The position numbers and the translations under genes are program-made. Shown piece after piece: positions 1 through 6,227 of a stretch of 6,298 nucleotides of DNA. The stretch covers positions 202-6,499 of the forward strand of contig PMKA01000346.1 of the NCBI GenBank assembly GCA_003157575.1. The letters run 5' to 3'. The notes under the pieces are model-generated. The model worked only from the letters and a program-made list of their open reading frames with translations, was not told where the DNA came from and did not search any database. Position 1 is the stretch's first letter. The number at the start of each line of letters is the position of its first letter. The stretch is from Opitutia bacterium. GTDB lineage: Bacteria; Verrucomicrobiota; Verrucomicrobiia; Opitutales; Opitutaceae.

Positions 1-1078
1 GGGCGCTCAGCGGGCCGCCGCTGATCGATCCAAGAAGGTTCATGCCGAAAATGAGCGCCAGCTGATCCGGCTTGAAGAAACAGAATGAGGCCGTGCTCAG
101 GATCGCGACGACGAATAGCGAAACAAACGCCACCTTCCGGCCCACCCATCTGGCATAGAACGGTACAAGGATGACGCCAATGAGGGAGGCTAGCTGGCCG
201 CTGGAATTGAAGGTCGAGACCAGGCCTTCCAGATGCCATTCCTGGGTTCCGCCGATCCCGGGGAGGAAAGAGGGCAGGGTTACCGTCTGGCTTCCCACAT
301 AGTATTTGAAATAATGCGCGATCACGCTGCTCCGAAGCGCCACAAAAAGGATGAACGTGAGCGTGGTCGCCACCAGGATCAACCAGGGCACGTTGGTGAT
401 CAGGTCGCCCAAATCACGAAGAACCGACGTCTTCTGCGCCACCGGCGGGCTGACGCGTTCCTTGGTATTCAGGAAGGTGATGAGGAAAAACACGACTGCG
501 GCGATGCCGATGATCACGAACGACAGCTGCCAGCCAAGCGCCGCGTTGCCATGCCCCATGATCTTCGACATCGGCAACAGGAACTGCGAAACGATCATGC
601 CCGCTGCAAATGCGCCCACAAACTTGATCGACGACAATGAGGTGCGGTCATTGGGGTTGGATGAGATCACCCCCAGCATCGCCGTGTAGGGGATGTTGAT
701 CGCCGTGTAGAGCAGCATCAGGGCGTTGTAGGTCAGCCATGCCCAGATCAATTTGCCCGACTCGCTGAAACCGGGCGTGGTAAAAGTAAGCACGCCGACC
801 ACGGCGAACGGCACGCAGAACCACAACAGAAACGGGCGGAACTTCCCCCACCGCGTTTTCGTGCGGTCCGCGACCATTCCCATGACCGGGTCGAAGAACG
901 CGTCGACGGTTCGGCTGAGCCCCAGCATCGTGCCGGCAGCGAGCGCGGCGATCCCGAAGACGTCGGTGTAAAAGAACGTCAGGTAGACCATGAAGGTCTG
1001 CCAGTAGAGTACGGAGGCGAGATCGCCGAAGCCGTAGGAAAGTTTCTCTCGCAGTTTCAGTGTTTCCGGGGGAGCCAT
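1..1078 (-). CDS. GPH/MelB-family sugar:cation symporter (MFS), C-terminus cut by window edge
   Basis: Inner-membrane symporter of the glycoside-pentoside-hexuronide family, which imports sugars or glycosides with H+ or Na+. The reading frame is open from the ATG at 1078 to the left edge: 359 residues, against about 450-480 for the family, so roughly the last four helices are missing. It opens with the family hallmark KLSYGFGDL (residues 12-20). Next comes R56-x-x-D59-A-F-F-D63-P-V-M-G, aligning with the cation-site aspartates D55 and D59 of E. coli MelB, then DRTKTRWGKFRP (71-82), the loop 2-3 signature. Several hydrophobic helices follow (about 22-42, 45-67, 83-102, 110-135, 153-170, 183-203, 231-250, 292-310, 315-335, 338-355). 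N128 (in AINIPY) replaces MelB D124, as I recall for the XynP/GusB-like branch, so H+ coupling and a pentoside, glucuronide or oligosaccharide substrate are plausible; the substrate cannot be read from sequence. No Shine-Dalgarno precedes the ATG (upstream bases are CTTACTCCTCCC), but the family N-terminus fits this start. Confidence 0.93.
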   Translation of the reverse strand, partial: MAPPETLKLREKLSYGFGDLASVLYWQTFMVYLTFFYTDVFGIAALAAGTMLGLSRTVDAFFDPVMGMVADRTKTRWGKFRPFLLWFCVPFAVVGVLTFTTPGFSESGKLIWAWLTYNALMLLYTAINIPYTAMLGVISSNPNDRTSLSSIKFVGAFAAGMIVSQFLLPMSKIMGHGNAALGWQLSFVIIGIAAVVFFLITFLNTKERVSPPVAQKTSVLRDLGDLITNVPWLILVATTLTFILFVALRSSVIAHYFKYYVGSQTVTLPSFLPGIGGTQEWHLEGLVSTFNSSGQLASLIGVILVPFYARWVGRKVAFVSLFVVAILSTASFCFFKPDQLALIFGMNLLGSISGGPLSA

Positions 1079-1227
1079 GGGAGGAGTAAGGGGATTGACG
1101 AGTCGTACGGACGGCAAAAACCAAGGCGAGACAATTGCGTTCCGACACAACCCGGGCGGCAAACGGCGCGATCGCCCGCGCCGCCACCTCGGTGGGCATC
1201 GGGAGCGATTCGATGAACGGCGTGGCC

Positions 1228-1272
1228 GCGGGCGTGAGCGGGCGGACGGGCATGCCGCTCGCTCACGCTCGC
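1228..1272. repeat. Long GC-rich inverted repeat (hairpin), 9-base loop
   Basis: The left arm 1228-1245 pairs with the right arm 1255-1272 around the loop ACGGGCATG (1246-1254). All 18 positions pair if read as plus-strand RNA, with two G-U wobbles (1231:1269 and 1241:1259). Read as minus-strand RNA these two become C-A mismatches. The core arms are GCGTGAGCGGGCGG and CCGCTCGCTCACGC. No T-run follows on either strand, so it is not a standard intrinsic terminator. It lies upstream of both flanking genes. It could be a REP/REPIN-like dispersed palindrome, a leader structure in the symporter mRNA, or a protein-binding site; the sequence does not decide. Confidence 0.7.
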
Positions 1273-1353
1273 AGCGCCTTCATTATCATCCCCATCCCAA
1301 CCGCGTCCCCGGTCAGCTTCCAAATTCCTTGTGTTCTATCTAACAAATAATCG

Positions 1354-1439
1354 TTTCACTACAACCATCATATAGTACGTATTTACTTGTCTTCTATGCG
1401 TTTTTGATACCTATATCTTATCCGTTATCTTTTCACTAC
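1354..1439 (+). repeat. Direct repeat of TTTCACTAC, two copies 77 bases apart
   Basis: TTTCACTAC occurs at 1354-1362 and again at 1431-1439, directly before the HipA-family ATG. The copies match further as TC-x-TTTCACTAC-x-A. The second copy begins at the last base of the proposed -10 element and covers the expected transcription start. This placement suits an operator pair, possibly for autoregulation by the winged-helix domain of the downstream protein. That function is inference; a 9-mer repeated once in AT-rich DNA can also be chance. Confidence 0.35.
1404..1431 (+). promoter_or_regulatory. Candidate sigma70-type promoter for the HipA-family gene, giving a near-leaderless mRNA
   Basis: TTGATA at 1404-1409 matches the -35 consensus at five of six positions. 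A 16-base spacer leads to TATCTT at 1426-1431 as a weaker -10 (four of six). Transcription would begin around 1438-1441, at or just before the ATG at 1441. That agrees with the lack of any Shine-Dalgarno sequence before this ATG, whereas both complete genes of the ABC operon have strong ones. An alternative -10 is TATATC at 1412-1417. Confidence 0.4.
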
Positions 1440-1440
1440 G

Positions 1441-2820
1441 ATGCCACGTCCACCGCCGGATCCCAACCGCCTCATCCTCCTGTTGCAGGCACGGGGAGTG
1501 GTGCCCAGCCGGGCCATCATCGACGAATTGGCCATCAGCCCGGCGACTCTGGGCCGGATCGTGGCCGGTCTCGGCCCGTCAATCGAACGCGTCGGCGCAG
1601 CCCGCAGCACCCGCTACGCGCTGCGCCGCCCCGTCCGAAACTTCGGGAGCGAATGGCCCGTCTATCGCATCGGCGACCGCGGCCGGCCGCAGGTCTGGGG
1701 CACGCTGCGCTCCCTCCACCGCGGTTTTCGGTTTGTGCCGGGTCGACGCTCGCCCGCCTGGATGGAGCGGGAATACCCCGACGGGATCTTCCCGGCGCTG
1801 CCGTTCTTTTTGCAGGACGTGCAGCCCCAGGGCTACCTGGGCCGGTCGATTGCCCGGGAAATTGCGCCGCGGCTCGGCGTGCCGCCGGACATCCGGCTAT
1901 GGAGCGACGACGACACGCTGTCCTATTTTCTCCTGGATGGATACGACCTGCCGGGCGATCTCGTGGTGGGCGACCACGCCATGGAACGCGCGATTCGGGC
2001 CGCGGAGCTGCTGGAGCCGGCGCCTTCCTCGGACCGCCCGCGCATCTACCCCGACCGGGCGACGGCCGCCCAGCGCGGGGAATCGGCCGGCTCGTCCGCC
2101 GGCGGCGAGCAGCCGAAGTTTCTCGCCGCGGTGCGCCGGAAGGGCGGCGGCGTTCAACCGGTCCTCGTGAAGTTCTCCGCGGCGGAACGATCGCCGGTAT
2201 CAGCGCGCTGGGCGGATTTGCTCGCCTGCGAGCACCTGGCAGCAGAAGTGCTTCGCAAGCACAAGATCCCCTGCCCCGCGTCCAGATTGATCGATGCCGG
2301 CGGCCGGCGTTTTCTCGAGGTCGACCGCTTTGACCGCGTGGGTGTGGCTGGGCGCAAAGGTGTCACAAGCCTGGGGGCGATCGAGGATGCATTCCTGGAT
2401 GGCAGTTCGGCCGATTGGGCCGCGTCCGCCACGGCCCTCGAACAGGCGCACCTGGTCACGGAGAACGACGCGCGTTTGCTGCGCTGGACCTGGTGTTTTG
2501 GCGACCTGATTGCGAACAGCGATATGCACCGGGCCAACGTCAGTTTTTGGTTTGCCGACCAACTGCCGTTCCGCCTGGCTCCCTTCTACGACATGCTGCC
2601 GATGCTCTATGCGCCCGGCGCCCAGGGCGATCTGGGCGAGCGCCAGTTCGCGCCGCGTCCACCCACGGCCGGCGTTGCCGCGTCGTGGAGCAGCGCGGCC
2701 AGGGCGGCAAAGGAATTCTGGGAACGCGCGAGCACGGCGGCAGGAGTTTCGGCGGCGTTTCGCGCGATCGCCAGGAAGAACGGCTCCATCGTGGCTCGAA
2801 TGTCGGCCCAGTTCGGCTAG
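1441..2820 (+). CDS. yjjJ: YjjJ-type HipA-family protein: winged-helix DNA-binding domain fused to HipA Ser/Thr kinase
   Basis: A 459-residue HipA-superfamily protein, close in length and layout to E. coli YjjJ (443 residues), a stand-alone HipA homologue reported as toxic when overproduced. Residues about 12-60 form a winged helix-turn-helix (SRAIIDELAISPATLGRIV followed by a basic wing). A HipA-type N-lobe spans about 70-215, including QGYLGRSIAREIAPRLG. The kinase core keeps the expected features: a Gly/Ser loop SSAGGEQPKF (218-227), in which S219 aligns with the autophosphorylated S150 of E. coli HipA; the ATP-site lysine K244 (VLVKF); hinge VDRFDR (294-299); catalytic NSDMHRANVSF with D361 and N366; and metal-binding D384 in YDMLPMLY. 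An active cytoplasmic kinase is therefore likely; its target is unknown. No hipB-like gene adjoins it, so the built-in DNA-binding domain may replace HipB for autoregulation (inference). The start lacks a Shine-Dalgarno but suits a leaderless message. A terminator follows at 2836. YjjJ-type assignment is by architecture and motifs, not by search. Confidence 0.92.
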   Translation: MPRPPPDPNRLILLLQARGVVPSRAIIDELAISPATLGRIVAGLGPSIERVGAARSTRYALRRPVRNFGSEWPVYRIGDRGRPQVWGTLRSLHRGFRFVPGRRSPAWMEREYPDGIFPALPFFLQDVQPQGYLGRSIAREIAPRLGVPPDIRLWSDDDTLSYFLLDGYDLPGDLVVGDHAMERAIRAAELLEPAPSSDRPRIYPDRATAAQRGESAGSSAGGEQPKFLAAVRRKGGGVQPVLVKFSAAERSPVSARWADLLACEHLAAEVLRKHKIPCPASRLIDAGGRRFLEVDRFDRVGVAGRKGVTSLGAIEDAFLDGSSADWAASATALEQAHLVTENDARLLRWTWCFGDLIANSDMHRANVSFWFADQLPFRLAPFYDMLPMLYAPGAQGDLGERQFAPRPPTAGVAASWSSAARAAKEFWERASTAAGVSAAFRAIARKNGSIVARMSAQFG

Positions 2821-2835
2821 CGATCGGATCTCGAG

Positions 2836-2868
2836 GTCGGGACGATCTTCGGCCCGGACATTCTTTTT
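2836..2868 (+). terminator. Likely intrinsic terminator of the HipA-family gene
   Basis: Sixteen bases after the stop codon, GTCGGG (2836-2841) pairs with CCC-GGAC (2853-2859, G2856 bulged). After one A-G mismatch, CGA (2843-2845) pairs with TCG (2849-2851) around the 3-base loop TCT. The T-rich tract TTCTTTTT (2861-2868) follows one base after the stem. It would stop plus-strand transcription before the convergent ABC operon. The bulge and mismatch keep this below certain. I see no matching terminator for the minus-strand operon in the 102-base gap. Confidence 0.6.
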
Positions 2869-2922
2869 GATCTATGAGGTCTCCTCATCGAACGATCTGG
2901 GCCCGCATCCCTCCTCCGCGGC

Positions 2923-3786
2923 CTACCCTTTCAACGCGCCGGCGGTGATCCCCTTGATCAGGTGCTTCTGCAGGGCGACGTAGACGATCAGGATGGGGAC
3001 GGTCACAAGCACAAGGCCGGCAAACAGCATCCCGTAATCCGTGTGGTATTGTGAGGTGATGGCGAGATTCGCCAGGCCGAGGGGCAGCGTGCGCGCGCTG
3101 CCGTCGCCCCCGTTCATCAGCAGGAATGCGAAAAAGTATTCCTTCCAGATGCCGATGAACTGGAAGATCGCAACCGTGACGAGCCCGGGTCTGGCCAGCG
3201 GAAGCAGAACCCGCCAGAAAGCCGAGAACTCGTTGCAGCCGTCAACCACCGCGGCCTCGTAGAGCGAGCGGGGCAGCGATTTGAAGAATCCCGCGAGGAT
3301 GAAGACCGCAAATGGCAGGCCGTTGGCCGTGTAGACGAGGATTAATCCGACGCGCGAGTTGAGCAGACCCAGCCCTCGCATCTCGAAGAACAGCGGCACC
3401 ATGGCCAGCTGCGCGGGGACCGTCAGCCCCGCGAGAAACAGCCAGAAAACCGCGCGGCCGGCCGGGTGCCGGAAGCGGCTGAGCGCATATCCCGCCATCG
3501 CGCCGAGCAGCACGATCGCCGCAACGGACGCCGTGGTGACCAGCACACTGTTGAGGAAATAGTCGCCAAACCGCGCCTCGCGCCAGGCCCGGCCGTAATT
3601 CTCAAACTGCAGGTTGCCGGCCGAAGGCAGCGCAAAAGGCTCCCGAAAAATCTCGCGATCGGGCTTGAGCGACGAATAGGCCATCCAGACCATCGGCAGA
3701 ACGACCCACGCGGCATAGCCGGCAAGAACCGCGCCGACAAGCGCGCGGCTGACCCGGAACCGGTTTTCGGGGCGCGTGGCGCTCAT
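2923..3786 (-). CDS. ABC sugar importer permease, MalG type (CUT1 family)
   Basis: A 287-residue inner-membrane permease, the usual length for MalG-like subunits of carbohydrate importers. It has six predicted helices (about 15-37, 78-103, 111-133, 146-168, 200-222, 250-271). The cytoplasmic EAA loop that docks on the ATPase is clear: E177-A-A-x-x-D-G183 and then L195-P196 (EAAVVDG to RVLLPLARPG). The typical MalG tail LIKGITAGALKG ends the protein. The start at 3786 is chosen over an upstream in-frame ATG at 4068, which would lie deep inside the preceding gene: the family N-terminus begins here, the ATG overlaps the upstream stop as ATGA (3783-3786), and GGGAGG sits 7 bases upstream. This implies translational coupling and 1:1 synthesis with the MalF-type partner. 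The transported sugar cannot be deduced, and no ATPase gene lies downstream before the convergent HipA gene. Confidence 0.95.
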   Translation of the reverse strand: MSATRPENRFRVSRALVGAVLAGYAAWVVLPMVWMAYSSLKPDREIFREPFALPSAGNLQFENYGRAWREARFGDYFLNSVLVTTASVAAIVLLGAMAGYALSRFRHPAGRAVFWLFLAGLTVPAQLAMVPLFFEMRGLGLLNSRVGLILVYTANGLPFAVFILAGFFKSLPRSLYEAAVVDGCNEFSAFWRVLLPLARPGLVTVAIFQFIGIWKEYFFAFLLMNGGDGSARTLPLGLANLAITSQYHTDYGMLFAGLVLVTVPILIVYVALQKHLIKGITAGALKG

Positions 3787-6143
3787 TCCGTATCCTCCCG
3801 CCTCAGTCCCCGCATCACGCCGGCGCTGGCGACAAGCACCAGCACAAACATGATGACGGCGATCGCCGCGGCATGGCCGATCTGAAGCTCCTTGAACATC
3901 GAGGTGACCATCAGCGTGCCGAGCGTGTGGCTGGCGCTGGCCGGATCCTGCGAAGTCAACAGCCAGATCATCTCGAACGCGTTGAGGCCGCTGATCACCA
4001 GGAAGACCGCGGAGATGATGACAACCTCCCAGATCAGGGGCAGCGTGATGCTGAAGAACTGCCTCCACGGCGGCGCGCCGTCCAGCTCGGCCGCTTCATA
4101 CAGCTGGGGATCGATCCCTTCCATGGCCGCGAGATAAAGCACCAGGTTGAATCCGCACGCCATCCAAAGATAGATCGGAATCAACGCGGGATAGAGGTGG
4201 CTTTGCGCAAGCCACGGAAAACCGTCGAACCCGCGCAGCCAGTCGATGTCCAGAACCCGTCCCAACGCAACGAGGCTCGCGTTGACAAGGCCGCCGTGGG
4301 GTTCGTAGGCGTTCAGCCAGAGAAGCGTCGCGGCGATCCCGCCAAGCATGTTCGGAAAAAGGAACACAACCCGGAACGTGCCCGCGCCCCAGACCCCGCG
4401 GTGGATCAAAACGGCGAAAAGCAGGGCCAGCGGCACGACCACCACGGCCGGCACCAGCATCAGGTAAAGGTTGTTCCGGAGCGCCATCCAGAACACATCG
4501 CTCTCGAAAAGCAGCGACTTGAAATTGAAGAACGCAGCCCACGTTCGAGGCCCGATGCCGTCCCAGCGCTGAAACGCCCAGGTGAACGCCGCCAGACCCG
4601 GCAGCAGGACGAACCCGCCGTAGATGAGAAGGGCAGGCCCGACAAATCCCAGGCCGACCGACGGACGAAGCCGGCCGAATGTGGAATCCCCGCCAGCCAG
4701 TCGCGCCTCCTTCCGGGACGCACCGGTATTCGCATGCCTCCACCAGCTGGCGGCCAGCCATAACACCGCGGCCGCGACCGACAGCAGCAGCAGCAAGCCT
4801 GCAAACCAGTGCCGGCACTCCAGCCGGTCGGGGTCGGCCGCACGCGCACGATCCTCCCCGGCGGCCGCTTCCATCCGTTCGGCAAACTGCCGGGGTGTCA
4901 GGCGTCCCTCCATCAACGCCATCCGGCCGTCAGTCAACGCCTGCCGCACGGCCGGCGGATCGAGCATCACCTGGGGCATGTTGAATCCTTCCTTCGCCTG
5001 CGCGATCAATGCCGCGGTGGCGCGCATCCGGCTTGAAAACGCCCCAAGCGGAACACCGCGCACCGCGACCGGGCTGTCGACCTGCCGCACGAACGCCTCC
5101 GCCCGCCCGCGCGAAGTCAGGAACCGCAGAAAGTCCACGGTCGCCTGTTCGCGTCTCGCGTCGCCAGTCGCGAAAATAAAGAAGCTGTCGCTTCCGGTCT
5201 GGATCGTCGACGGGTCTGCAACTCCTTCGGGAAACACCGGGAAGTTCATCACGCCCAGCTCAAAATCATCCGGTATCTTGCCTGCCATCTCCTGGATCAT
5301 CCAGGACCCGGATACTGTCATGGCCGAGCGTCCTTCAAGAAACGCGAGCTGCGCGGCGGTGTGGGTGGCGCCCTGCCAGCCGCGAAGCGTGTAGTTCTGC
5401 GTAATCGTCTGGAGCAGCGCCGCGCTGCGGACGTATCTCGGATCCAGCCTTGCGCCCGGCTGCAACTCGTTGAGCCGCCTCCATCCTTCCGCTCCGACAA
5501 GGTCATGGCAGGCCGCCCGCAGGAATGCGTCCGGATAAGTCCCGTAGACTCCAGTCAGGCTCAGCGGCGCGATGCGCGCCACGCGGATGCGCTCGCACAA
5601 GGCGAGGAATTCGTCCCAGGTGCGGGCGGGAGTCCAGCCATGCTCCCGAAACATCCTTTGATTGTAGAAGATCGTCCAGCACGCGTAGCTGAGCGGAACG
5701 CCGTAGACCCGTCCATTGATGCGCCAGGAATCGAGCGCGCCGGGAAGAAACGTCTCACCCCAGCGTGCGTCGCCCTCCCAATTCGCACCGGCCAGATCCC
5801 CTCCCAAATCGCGCACCTTGCCTGCTTTGATGAGGACCGGCCATGCAAGATACGGGGCAAGGGCCGCATCGGGGTAATCGCCTCCCATGATGCGCACCCG
5901 CACCTTGTCCTCGATCCGCGGATCGCCATAAAGATCGACCCTTGTCCCGGGCCGCAACCTCTCAAACTCTCGCGCCGATTCCTCATAAAACGCAGAGCCG
6001 TAACCTCCTGTACGCACCGGAATCTCGATTTCGACGGGTTTGCCGACCCTGACATCGGGAACCGCCCTGCCGGAGATGGACAGGCAGATCAACGCGGTAA
6101 TGATGGCCCCGATCTTTTTCAACCCTCTCGATCTATGGAGCAT
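3783..6143 (-). CDS. Fused ABC sugar-binding protein and MalF-type permease
   Basis: One 786-residue chain combines two normally separate subunits of a CUT1 sugar importer. Residues 1-27 look like a Sec signal peptide (basic MLHRSRGLKK, hydrophobic AIITALICLSIS, cleavage likely after GRA); the sole cysteine there does not fit a lipobox. Residues about 28-440 are a family 1 extracellular solute-binding domain, with KVRVRIMGGDYPDAAL (80-95), RINGRVYGVP (141-150), IFYNQRMFREHGW followed by TWDEF (158-179), and GRSAMTVSGSWM (271-282). A further helix (about 447-466) and a polar, partly basic linker (467-495) lead to a MalF-type permease with helices near 498-522, 557-579, 590-610, 647-672, 703-722 and 757-777. 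Its EAA loop is intact: E683-A-A-x-x-D-G689 to TLPLIW (700-705). The extra helix returns the chain to the cytoplasm, as a periplasmic domain requires. No internal stop or frameshift is seen. GGAGG lies 6 bases before the ATG. The sugar is unknown. This is the first gene of a pair with the MalG-type gene. Confidence 0.94.
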   Translation of the reverse strand: MLHRSRGLKKIGAIITALICLSISGRAVPDVRVGKPVEIEIPVRTGGYGSAFYEESAREFERLRPGTRVDLYGDPRIEDKVRVRIMGGDYPDAALAPYLAWPVLIKAGKVRDLGGDLAGANWEGDARWGETFLPGALDSWRINGRVYGVPLSYACWTIFYNQRMFREHGWTPARTWDEFLALCERIRVARIAPLSLTGVYGTYPDAFLRAACHDLVGAEGWRRLNELQPGARLDPRYVRSAALLQTITQNYTLRGWQGATHTAAQLAFLEGRSAMTVSGSWMIQEMAGKIPDDFELGVMNFPVFPEGVADPSTIQTGSDSFFIFATGDARREQATVDFLRFLTSRGRAEAFVRQVDSPVAVRGVPLGAFSSRMRATAALIAQAKEGFNMPQVMLDPPAVRQALTDGRMALMEGRLTPRQFAERMEAAAGEDRARAADPDRLECRHWFAGLLLLLSVAAAVLWLAASWWRHANTGASRKEARLAGGDSTFGRLRPSVGLGFVGPALLIYGGFVLLPGLAAFTWAFQRWDGIGPRTWAAFFNFKSLLFESDVFWMALRNNLYLMLVPAVVVVPLALLFAVLIHRGVWGAGTFRVVFLFPNMLGGIAATLLWLNAYEPHGGLVNASLVALGRVLDIDWLRGFDGFPWLAQSHLYPALIPIYLWMACGFNLVLYLAAMEGIDPQLYEAAELDGAPPWRQFFSITLPLIWEVVIISAVFLVISGLNAFEMIWLLTSQDPASASHTLGTLMVTSMFKELQIGHAAAIAVIMFVLVLVASAGVMRGLRREDTE
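3794..3799 (-). promoter_or_regulatory. Shine-Dalgarno of the MalG-type gene, inside the end of the upstream gene
   Basis: On the minus strand GGGAGG stands 7 bases before the ATG at 3786. It lies within the last codons of the fused receptor-permease gene and, with the ATGA overlap, fixes the start of the MalG-type protein at 3786. Confidence 0.8.
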
Positions 6144-6149
6144 TCCCTG

Positions 6150-6154
6150 CCTCC
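6150..6154 (-). promoter_or_regulatory. Shine-Dalgarno of the receptor-permease fusion gene
   Basis: On the minus strand GGAGG is followed by six bases (CAGGGA) and the ATG at 6143. It supports this start, which also places a proper signal peptide at the N-terminus. The 84 bases between this gene and the upstream stop (6144-6227) show no convincing promoter or terminator, only a T7 run on the minus strand at about 6208-6214 without a stem. Confidence 0.75.
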
Positions 6155-6227
6155 GGTGCGATCCATTTCCTGTGATTCGCCTTATTTGCGGTCTTGCTGA
6201 ACCGATGAAAAAAAGGATATGAATTGA

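Larger units (their letters stand above)
1079..1440. other. Divergent intergenic region between the symporter and HipA-family genes
   Basis: This stretch of 362 bases separates two divergently transcribed genes and has two unlike halves. From 1079 to about 1320 it is GC-rich, holds a long hairpin (1228-1272) and has an open minus-strand frame with coding-like third positions but no recognisable product. From about 1321 to 1440 it is AT-rich and looks like the promoter zone for both directions. A weak candidate promoter for the symporter is minus-strand AAGACA (1388-1393) with TATGAT (1367-1372), but the 15-base spacing is short. If right, the symporter mRNA would have an untranslated leader of nearly 300 bases containing the hairpin. 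Confidence 0.6.

Noticed and set aside
233..689. Two overlapping plus-strand frames opposite the symporter
   Set aside because: Both are antisense shadows with low-complexity composition; the opposite strand encodes a clear GPH symporter.
648..1253. A 201-codon minus-strand frame over the symporter start
   Set aside because: Below 1079 it is the symporter gene read out of frame. Only its first part upstream of the symporter is kept, as a low-interest finding.
1404..2333. A 309-codon plus-strand frame overlapping the HipA-family gene
   Set aside because: Its product is Arg/Pro/Gly-rich without domains, while the overlapping frame gives a full HipA kinase with all motifs.
2874..2888. Perfect 6-base hairpin ATGAGG-TCT-CCTCAT as terminator of the ABC operon
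   Set aside because: The stem is short and AT-containing, and on the minus strand it is followed by AGATCAAAAAG rather than a T-run.
3787..4068. Starting the MalG-type protein at the in-frame ATG at 4068
   Set aside because: The extra 94 codons translate the MalF-type gene in the wrong frame and resemble no permease N-terminus. The ATG at 3786 has a Shine-Dalgarno and the ATGA overlap.
3873..4763. A 296-codon plus-strand frame opposite the MalF part of the fusion
   Set aside because: It is rich in Arg, Gln, Glu and His with no domain, as expected for the antisense of a hydrophobic GC-rich gene.
5361..6200. A 279-codon plus-strand frame opposite the solute-binding domain
   Set aside because: It is antisense to a clear solute-binding domain and has no recognisable fold signature.
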